From Henckelia pumila (Eukaryota > Streptophyta > Magnoliopsida > Lamiales > Gesneriaceae): a DNA stretch of 64,000 bases. The notes below the pieces were generated by a model. The model made no database searches and was not told where the DNA came from. It saw only the letters and a list, made by a program, of their open reading frames with translations. Below are positions 31,229 to 40,715 of the stretch, piece after piece. Both the position numbers and the translations under genes were made by a program. Every line of letters begins with the position of its first letter. The stretch's first letter is position 1. The stretch covers positions 90,600,151 through 90,664,150 of the forward strand of contig NC_133120.1 of NCBI RefSeq assembly GCF_033568475.1. The letters run 5' to 3'.

Positions 31229-31543
31229 TTAATTGTCTCCTCCAGCGACCCAGTATCATTTCACAGCAAATAGTATCTTCTCCGAGATTAAGGTAGTGTT
31301 TGGAAGACTTTTTTAGAAGTATTTCTCAGCTTTTTCGTTAACAAAAATTTAAAATTTTGTTAACGAAAAGTTGAGAAGTACTTTTTAGAAGGTCTCTCAA
31401 ACACTACCTAAAGGGACACTTTAATTCTTGATTCTGATCAAAATTACATCAGCATTGTCTCGGATAATATATAATTGTGCCTCTCGGCCTTAATTAAATT
31501 CTATCCAATATTTCTAAGATCTAGGATGCCTTCCATTTTGCAC
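31229..31543 (-). pseudogene. Relic of the last exon of a PMT-type methyltransferase
   Basis: This minus-strand segment matches the final exon of the gene at 40716-40935, from its stop codon region (TTAATTGTCTCCTCCAGC) to its splice acceptor (CATTTTGCACCTG). It is broken by a MITE (31292-31408), has lost about 50 bases after it and carries small indels. No other exon of the gene follows; diverged sequence and then a retroelement (31648) begin. It documents a duplication that took the 3' end of the methyltransferase gene along with an LRR gene. Confidence 0.85.
31292..31408. mobile_element. Tourist-like (PIF/Harbinger) MITE with TAA target duplication
   Basis: The 117-bp element begins GGTAGTGTTTGG and ends CAAACACTACC, and is almost wholly palindromic (CTTTTTCGTTAAC pairs with GTTAACGAAAAG). 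It is flanked by TAA on both sides (31289-31291, 31409-31411). The undisturbed copy of the host exon at 40771-40782 reads GAGATTAAAGGG with a single TAA, which is the empty site. A 3-bp TAA/TTA duplication is typical of PIF/Harbinger MITEs. Confidence 0.85.
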
Positions 31544-31647
31544 CTGTCTAAATTATTGTCTTTGGGTCCATCATTTTAGCCTAGGTAATAAGTCCAATAA
31601 ATTAACAGAATTCAAATTTACCTTGCAAATAATTTTGTCTAAAAAGC

Positions 31648-34600
31648 TGAAACATCCTAAAACTACAACTGAATTTTTTTTTTCTATCTCTAATTATAAA
31701 ATAATGAATATAAAAATATATATGCAATACATATATATATATACATCATACTTAAAAATAACTTTACTTAATTTAAAATAAAAATACACAAAAAATACAA
31801 TAAAGATACACGCATGCAATTAAATACTTAAAATTAATTAAATAATAATTTATAGTAATGCCATAATAAAATTTCTAAATAATATTTCTTTCACAAAAAT
31901 TCAGGAAAACTTAGAAAATAAATACTTAAATCTAAAATTCATGCATATACTGAAAAATCTATAATAATAAAACATATGCGGAAATAAATGTTCTAGTCTC
32001 AACATAAAATTCATCTTAGAACAATGGTCACGGGTTCTAGCCGCCTGGATACTCATACGCCCTCGCCGCCAGTCGGGAACACATTAACTTCATTAACATT
32101 CTGCTCACCTGCACCATTTAAATCTAGTGAGCCTAGAGGCTCAGCACGTTCTATCCTTACATAACAAAATGAAACCACACACAACACACATAATATAAAA
32201 TACATGAATAATAATTATACGTGCATGATCTTAAAATTATATGCATATAAACATAAATAAATAATCATACTGCTAAATCATCATGCTATAACATAATTCA
32301 TCATACTTTATAATTTTCGTAAAAATAACATATCATGATTTCTTAGTTCTCAACAGGTCGTATCCATGTCGGTGGCATCATACTGAGCGATTGATCAATC
32401 TTAAACCAACGTACGAGGCGGTGGGGTTTTCACCTCTGTGCTGCCACTTCACCAGCCCTCTCAACTGGATCCATAAGCTCATCATACTTATACATCATTA
32501 GGAAGGTCACCGGGCCCAGGTATCCCGGCCTCCAACCACATCACTTTCCACCTTCACTTCAACTTCCATAAAAATATATTTTTCTTAACATGCATTTAAA
32601 ATTATCATAAAAATTGTTACATGATGCATGAACATAAAAATTCTCATTATTTCTTTATTTTCATGAAAATTTGTCCGTAAATATATATTTAATTTATTTT
32701 CTTAAAAATAATACTTATATATCTAATAAAAATGCATGCATGAATTAAATATATATTTACGAACATTTATTTTTCCAAGGACTTGTTCGACCTGCTGACC
32801 ACTAGACTTAATTCAAAAATTCCTAGACTGGCTCAAAAACCAAAAAGCCCAACCTGACCTGGCCCATTAAGCTTCATGGGCCCCCAGGCCCATGAGAAAC
32901 TAATGGGCTCACTAAAAAACATAATTTAGGCTCATTAACTAATTAACTAAAAATTAAATTAATAAAATTATTAACTAACCATTCACTTATAAATTAGACC
33001 GATAAAATTATTAAACCCGATACAGCTTGACCCAATAATTCTCATGGATCACACGGTCCATGACAAATTAGTGGGCTCACCTCAATAATTATTAAAGCCT
33101 ATTAAATTAGTCTAATTAATTAATTAACCGAGCCCAACCCATAATTTATTAACTTAAACTCTTAATTAATTAAAATAAAAATAACCGAGCCCAAATAATA
33201 TAATCCGGACCCGAACCAAAATAATTTGACCCATTAAAATTTAGACCCGAACCGGACCCGGATCCAAGGACCCAAGCCCGGCCCTAGAACACCCCAAACC
33301 CACGGCTCACTTCCCCAATACCCAACGTGACCTGCACAAAAATTGTGCAGGTCACGGCCGTGTAGCAGCAGGCTTTGAGGCCTGCTGCCGGCCAGCTCCG
33401 GTCGCCGAATGGCCGGAGCTCCACCGCCCAGACGTAGCCCACGTCTGGGCGGTTCCAACGAACCAAGCCTCGCCTTGAACCGATCCCTACACCGCCCTAG
33501 CGACACACGATTCGGGAATCCCGAAGCTGCCGCGATTTGCTACTATCAACCCTTAACCACCTACTGCTTGACTCACGCCCAGCCCCTTCTCTTGCCTTCT
33601 CCAAGACCGAGCCACCCTCTAGACCAGCCCCTAAGGACCCTAACTCGAACCCTTAGCCCTCAGTCCATCCCTTATCCGACCATGAACCAGAACGAAGACC
33701 CAAACGCATCATCACCATGCGTCTCCCTTGTACGCACCCCACGCCAAGTAGCTTACCCGGCCACCTATAGGTCTGAACCACCTTGCTAAATCAACCCTAA
33801 GGACCTCGACTCAGACCCCTGACAGCGGAGCAGACCCGAACAACCATGGTTGGACATGATGCCAAAACAAAATGGGTCACATACTCAAAACCGTGAACAT
33901 GCATGAACTATGATAAAATTCATTCAAATCTGAAGAACACATGCATTCAACAATCATTCATGTTAAAATCAGTGTATATGATCTAAATGGTGTTCAAGAA
34001 TGGAAATCAAACGTGCCTTGAGAATTATTTAGACGAAACGACGTAAACGACACGTATCGGGCTCGCCGGGACGAACGGATCTTCCAAAAACTCTAAAAAC
34101 TTTTAACGATCGGCTATGGGGTGGGTTTTCTGTTGAAGGAACGATGAAGGGAGTGGGAGAAGATTGAGGAGGCGGCTAGCAAGAAAACGTGAATGGAGGT
34201 AGGAGGATTAGGGTAGATTTTTAAGATAATCTAGGTTTAATAAATAAATAGATAATTAGGATAATTAAATACTCAAATTTTAAACTTTTAAAAAAATACA
34301 TTCTAATTTGCTAAAACTAAGTAAATCCCGAAATTATAAATAATTGGATTTTTAAAGCTTAATAAAAGTCATTAAAATGACTTATTTTGGGTAAAAACGG
34401 ACATATAAATATACATATATATAAATACCATAATTTTCTTAAAATCTTACCTTAAAATAATATTTTAAGGCTCCTAAAAATCTCATAAAATATTTTGGGT
34501 GAAAACTAACATCTCGTCCGTCCACGGTCCCGCCTACGCGATCATAAAATAAACTTTCTCAAATAAATTCATAAATCACATCATACAGATTTAAATGCCG

Positions 34601-34745
34601 AAATAATATTTAAAACATGCAAATAAATCAATTAATTTAAATAATCACTCATAAAAACAATTTAACACATTTTCACATTATTATAAAATTATAAAATCCC
34701 TTAGTTATGCATGCGGATTTACGTGACGAATTTCTGGGCGTTACA
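31648..34745 (-). mobile_element. Element 4: solo-LTR-like insertion, minus orientation
   Basis: The 3.1-kb segment is flanked by the perfect 5-bp duplication AAAGC (31643-31647, 34746-34750). On the minus strand it starts TGTAACGCCC and ends GATGTTTCA. No gag or pol is present. It shares with element 5 a nearly identical ~30-bp block near its 5' end (34511-34542, containing GGACCGTGGACGGACGAG on the minus strand) and a similar TTTCA end. A solo LTR of a gypsy element with a very long LTR is the best reading; the Tekay/Del group is a guess. A 126-codon open frame at 33409-33789 is probably chance. Confidence 0.75.
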
Positions 34746-34903
34746 AAAGCTGTCAGTGTATAATCGATGAGATTATTTGAGATTATGTTGCATGCACGTT
34801 CTCATGATCTTTATAAATATGCTGTTATAACCTGGGTAAGGCCCCAAAATAAAAGAGACCAAAATGACAATTGAACAAGTTTTAGAAAAATCTCTAGACA
34901 AAT

Positions 34904-37749
34904 TGTAATACCCGGTATTTTTAATACGTAAATTCGCATGCATAAATAGGGAATTTATTTATTTAAAATTTTAGAATATGAGTTAAATATTTATGTGAAT
35001 TATTTGTGCATGTTTTAAGATTTATTTTCAAGCATTTAACCCATAATTTGAGATTTTTATTATTTTTAGTATTTAAATTATTTTATCGCGTAGACGGGAC
35101 CGTGGACGGACGAGATGAAAACTTTCTATCCAATTTATTTCATGAGCCTTTTAAGAGCCCAAAAATATTATTTTGAGTTTTATTTCCTCAAAATTATCAG
35201 TATTTAATTTTATATAATTTTAAGGGTCCATTTTTATTCAAATTTAGCCAAAATAATGACTTTTTACTATCTTTAAAATTCCCTTAAATATTTATTTCGG
35301 GATTTTAATTTTGGTATCAGATTTTACTTGTTATTTAGAGTTTTTAAGTTATATATATATTGTATATTTAAAACCCTTATTAATATTTTAATTACCCTAT
35401 ATTCTAATTAATCAAAAACACCCAAAAATCAAACCCCAACCGTACGTTTGAAGCTTCCAGCCGCCATCCCACTTCTCCATCATCTTCTTCATCGTTCTAG
35501 CAAGAAAACTCCATAGGAGATTGATTTTTTCAAGCTTCCAAGGTGGTTGATCATCGTCCCGTCATCCCGGAATCGTCATATACGTCTTTTTCTTTCCATT
35601 CAACGGTGCAAGGCATGTTTTTCTTCCAAATTTTCGTACCTATCAGATATTATAGAGTGTGTATTGTGTAGCATCGATTTTTCTTCAAATTTTCAGATTT
35701 AAGGATCGGTTTTGATGTTCATGACATGTTTATGCATTTGTTTGATCATGACTCACGTTTTCTTCCAACATGGTACGACCAACTGCTGGTGCATGTCTAG
35801 GTGGGTGTGTTAGGGTCCCTAGGGTCGAGATTGGTCAGGTTTTATGGGTGTAACAGGCTGAAACCGAAGCCATCTATTTCTGATGTGCAACAGGTTGCAG
35901 TTTGAGCGGTTTTAGGAGAATGGTTCGTGTGCACTGTTGAAGACGAGTTTGAGGGCGATTCCAATTGGGTTAGAACCCCAAGACCTTGGGGAAGGTTTTA
36001 CAGGTAATATTTCCGGCCGGTGGTTGCTGGAGATGAGCGGCCGAACGGCCTGAAGCCTCTGGTCGCGTTCTGCACGTGAGCAGAAACTAGGGGTAGATTG
36101 TTTTGGTTCGTTCTCCCTCTACAGAGATCCGTTTGAGGTAAAATTTATGGGGTTAAAACCGTCTTGATGTTGGCTAAGTATGGGCGGTAGTTTCACGGCC
36201 AAAGGTGGCCGGAGCAGGTGGCACGGTTAGTTTTTTTAAAGCCGCTCAGGGCTGCTCACGGCCGCAGCACAAGGGGAAATAGGGTTTCGGGTTTTAGGGT
36301 TCTAGGTGCTTTCCGGGTCGGGTCATGGGTCCGGGTCGGTTTCAGTAAGTCATTGGTCAAGTCTAGTGGGTCCGGGTCCGGGTTAAGTTAGTCGGGCTCG
36401 GGTATTTTATTTTTAAGTTAATTATTAAGTTAAAGTGTTTTAAATGGGCTAATTAGATTAATTAAATTAATGGGCTACATTTAAGTTTTTTAATGAGCTT
36501 GAATAATTATTTTAAGTTAGTTCAATAATTTTTATGGGCTTTGGAGCCCACGGAAATTATTGGGCCAGTCTTTGGGCTTTTAGGCCCATTGGACCAGATT
36601 AAGTTGTTATTGGGCCAAGTATGTGCTAATGGGCTTTAATTAATTAATTGGGCTTAGAAATGTAATGTTGGGCTTAAGTATGTTAATGAGCCAGTCTCAG
36701 TGTTAATGAGCCAGATTTAAGTAAATGGGCTTGAGAGTTTAGGGCCAGCAGTTCAGTACAACCCATGAGAAATTGCATGTGTCCTGAATATATATTTAAT
36801 TATTTTTATGCATGGAAGTTATTTTTTTATATTTATATGTTAGTATGAAATTAAATTAAATATATATGAAGGACACACATTTTATTTAAGTGCATGCATT
36901 CATGAAATAATTTTATGCATGATTTAATGTTTAAGGTTGAGCAAAAGAAAATATTTTATGTTGGAAGTTGAAGTAGTGTGACAATTTGAGGGGGATTCGT
37001 CCCCATATGTGAACTATTGAAGGGCAGTTTACTGCCAATTTAAGAGGTGATTCGTCACCGCCACGTACGTTGGTTTCCACGCTGATCAGTATTTAATGTA
37101 TGATTTAAGGTTACACTATGGATACAACCATGCGATGTTAGAAAATATTTTGCTCAACAATGTATGTATTATTTATGTTATGCTATTTAAGTTAATTTAA
37201 GTTATGTTATGTCATGATATTAAGCATGCCCATTCATGTATATGTTATGTATTAGTATTAAAGTGATTTAAATTATTTTAAACCCTTGTTATGTTAGCAT
37301 GTTGGGCCTCTAGGCTCACTACACTGGTATGGTGCAGGTGAGTACGTAGAGGATGACGTAGTACCCACCGGCGGCGAGGACATATGAGCGGACATGCAGT
37401 GATCCCCGTGACCGTTGTCTGAGTCTTTATGCATGTCTCGAATTTTTAGCATGTTACATTTTAATTATTTTCAGTGGTTGTGATTCGGGATATTTTATTT
37501 AAGTAATTTTTAGTGCATGCAAAACTTTAATTTATTTCACTTTTGGTCAGTATTTTATTTAACGCATGACTCAGATATTTAAATTATGAAATGTTAAGTT
37601 TTCGATTTGTTGCATTATTTTTATTCAAGTTATTTATTTTTAAATCTATTTATTCTGTGCATATATGTATGAGCATGTATGTACATATTTTTAATTAGAA
37701 AAAAAAAATCGCATATTTATTTATTAATTATAGAGTTAGGATCGTTTCA
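34904..37749 (+). mobile_element. Element 5: solo-LTR-like insertion, plus orientation
   Basis: The 2.85-kb segment is flanked by CAAAT (34899-34903, 37750-37754), starts TGTAATACCCGG and ends GATCGTTTCA. No retroviral genes are present. It belongs to the same family as element 4 in the opposite orientation, with a spacer of only about 160 bases (34746-34903) between the two, so together they form a large imperfect inverted repeat. Near 37300-37420 it has a GC-richer segment (GGTGCAGGTGAG, CCACCGGCGGCGAGG) whose counterpart lies in element 4 near 32030-32140. Confidence 0.75.
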
Positions 37750-37754
37750 CAAAT

Positions 37755-38127
37755 TCCAAAAACAAAATTAATGAAAAGAAAAATCACTAGACATTCACGC
37801 ATGTTTAAAGACTTTATAAAAATTGAACTATGATATTTTATCATTTACCTACACTACACCATTTTGAGGACAATATATGACTAAATTAGATCGTCGGAAC
37901 ACAATTATAGTTATAATTGATTCAACAAAAATAAACATAATTAAAAATTTCATACACCGATACGTAAAGAATTAGAATCAACGTTCTGTTATTGACTCCA
38001 CTAATGGGATCGAAGAGAACATGCTAAAAAATTATCACTTAATTTGATCTGATTTATTACGATCCTTTTATTAATTAGGAACTAACATATTTGTACACAG
38101 TTTAAAGTAAAATGTAAAAATATAAAA
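37755..38127. other. Spacer before LRR gene C
   Basis: AT-rich; I see nothing to annotate other than flank of element 5 and sequence leading into the shared promoter block. Confidence 0.5.
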
Positions 38128-38180
38128 ACCTCGGGAGTTGACCATTTGAGGCAGCCGCGTGGATTCCATCAAATTAATAT
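38128..38180 (+). promoter_or_regulatory. Promoter block shared by the three LRR genes (gene C copy)
   Basis: GGGAGTTGACCATTTGAGGC and CGTGGATTCCATCAAAT repeat the block found before genes A and B, but here it lies about 280 bases before the ATG because extra TA- and TTA-rich sequence has been added. It contains the TTGAC core. Confidence 0.5.
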
Positions 38181-38460
38181 CCACGCTGGAACATGTTTGG
38201 TCAAACATGTGAATGTCAACGCCTTCATATATATATATTATTATTATTATAAAATAAATAAGTAGAGTTACGAGTGGTGAAGCTTTATATGTTTTTGGCT
38301 TTTCTAGCGTTATCCCTTACTGGTAAAAGGGCTGCTTGCTATATATATATATATATATTTATATATTTCCTTATTTGTCTGAATAAAACTTTAGTAAGTA
38401 ATTGTCTGAATATATATTATATTATATATTTGCCTCTATCGATGGATCATTTGTAAACAT

Positions 38461-40401
38461 ATGTCCGCCATGGCCACCCACCTCGCCTCTCTTTTCTCTG
38501 CATTACTTTTATGTCTTCTGCTAACAATATCAGTTGATGCAGCAGGTCATCATGATTACTTCAAAATCTGCGTGCATGCCATTTTCATATATATTTTTTC
38601 TATGAATCTATATATATATTTTTTGTATTTAATTAAATAAATTATTAGGAAGATGGAAGATTTCGCAGAAGAAAAATGGGGAAACTTTTACTACTTTTTC
38701 GGCGTCGAGCATTACATCTGTGGGAGCTGTTTCTCGTGCAACCAGTACTACTACTACTACTACTTACAGCGGCAAAACTAATTTCGCCGACGGTTAGTGT
38801 TAATTAGATCAAGAATTACAAATAGATGTATTTTTGGTACGTAAATATATACATCGATTTTTTAATAATCTCATGATCATATTATATATAATATTCTTGT
38901 AATATATATATATATAGTGACGGGATTGGGCAGATTATGCCTCCGATACCCGTTGCTTCAGGAATCTAACCTGGATCCCTGCCTTCCACCAGTATGGTCA
39001 TGGATAGAGTGCAATTCCGATCCCCGACCGCGTGTAATTGCGCTGTAAGATGATCACTAGAAAACATATATATATAATTTTCACAGCTAATTTAATTAGT
39101 TATATATATATATATGAATTTAACTGCATGCAGGAATCTAGGGAGCAGATTGCTGTATGGGATACTTCCTGACTTCAGTATGATGGATGCTCTTCAATCC
39201 ATGTAACAAAATTAAATTATATTAATTGTTACCAAACTTCATATATATAATTTAATTGTTAATATTTATTATTATTATTATTATTATTCATTAATTGCAG
39301 AGATTTACAGCACAATAGCCTCTATGGAACCATTCCTTCATTCCTTGGCGACTTCCCAAGCCTCCAAACACTGTGAGCTATATTATATATATATACCTCA
39401 ACTCCAAAAATGTTATTAATTCTCACCTTTTCATTTGGGATATTGTGACACGATAATTAAACACATACATATATATCAGATTATCATCAATTTTTTTTTT
39501 ATCAACATTATATAAAAACAACAATATTATTTGTTAATTACGATCCACGACCTCAAAAATTCTATGCACTAGCTAGCTAGCTCATTTAATGATCCATCGA
39601 CTCACATTAGTCACATATAATTTTGAGAGAATATTAATATATATTACATAGTATAATGAATATTTTGTATATGGGAAGAGCTCTTAGTCTTATATTGTGT
39701 ATTTATGTACACCAATGTTGTTGTTGAGAATATATATATCGATTCAATATCAGTGATTGATCGATCGATCATTAATTCGAAAATTTCAAGCAATCGTATC
39801 TATTATATATATATATCATAATTTTTTTTGTACTTTATTATTATTTTTATTATTATTCTCTATAATTTTTATTATAGGAACTTGGCATACAATCTATTCA
39901 CTGGACAAGTACCTGATTCAATAGCATGCAATACGAACTTAAAATTAAGGTAACGCCATCAGAACCTTACTTTGCATTTTAGGAGAGTGTATATATATAC
40001 ATACTGAGATTAAAAAAAATAAATTTGTAGATTAATGTATTTACTGGTTCATGACTATTTTTCATAGTCGTGAGAGTTAACGTATATAATTACCCCGCAT
40101 ACTATATATATGTAATGGCAGCCTATATGGTAATTACGGCTTATACACATCGAATTCGTGCCCATCCGGCATAAACACGGCTGTTCCGACACCAACGACG
40201 ACGACAATCCCACAACCTAATTATCCAGGCTCTGGTTATAATGAATATATACCAACAACGTACAGAAGAAGGAAAATTAGAACGCCTCTAATACTGGGGA
40301 GCTCGGTTTCAGCATCGGGTGTTGTCGGGATCGGCGGCGGAATATTTGCTATACGCCGTCACAGGGCCAGGGTTGCAGCTGCCAATGCTCAAGGTAATTA
40401 G
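38461..40401 (+). CDS. LRR gene C: paralogue of A and B with a lost last exon
   Basis: Seven exons match those of A and B: 38461-38545, 38649-38792, 38918-39044, 39134-39202, 39301-39372, 39878-39949 and 40122 onward. After the membrane helix (LILGSSVSASGVVGIGGGIF) and the basic RRHRARVAAANAQ segment, no counterpart of exon 8 is found before the next gene. Reading into the old intron gives a stop at 40399-40401, so the predicted protein has 282 residues and almost no cytosolic tail. Exon 2 is larger than in A or B (144 bp against 93 and 84) because of extra codons that include a run of seven Thr (ACT repeat). The cysteine segment DPCLPPVWSWIECNSDPRPR and three LRRs are intact. It may be functional or may be an early pseudogene. 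Confidence 0.72.
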
Positions 40402-40715
40402 AAACTTGGCCGATATATATACATATCCAACGTACCTATCTAAATTATTTGTAAATTTATTCGTTTTTGTCTCTATAATTAGCGTACGTGCTGTTTCATA
40501 TATACGGACTCATAAACAAGTAATAAAAGATTTAGCTACATTTTTCTTTTAAAGAGAAAGTGGATAAACACTTTTATAAGATTGTGCTTGGATGGATTGC
40601 TACAAAACTTATAGCTGCTAGCTTCTTGTAGAAACTTCATTATATATATAAAATTAAATCTTCGTTTCTTGTGTCTTCAATTCGATTCCAGTTGCGTGCA
40701 TGCCTTAGGATGATG

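Noticed and set aside
33409-33789. 126-codon Pro/Arg-rich open frame in element 4
   Set aside because: It lies in a GC-richer part of a solo-LTR-like element, has overlapping frames on the other strand and no recognisable domain.
31643-37754. Elements 4 and 5 as the two terminal inverted repeats of one giant DNA transposon
   Set aside because: Each has its own perfect 5-bp target duplication (AAAGC and CAAAT) and TG...CA ends, so they are separate LTR-type insertions.
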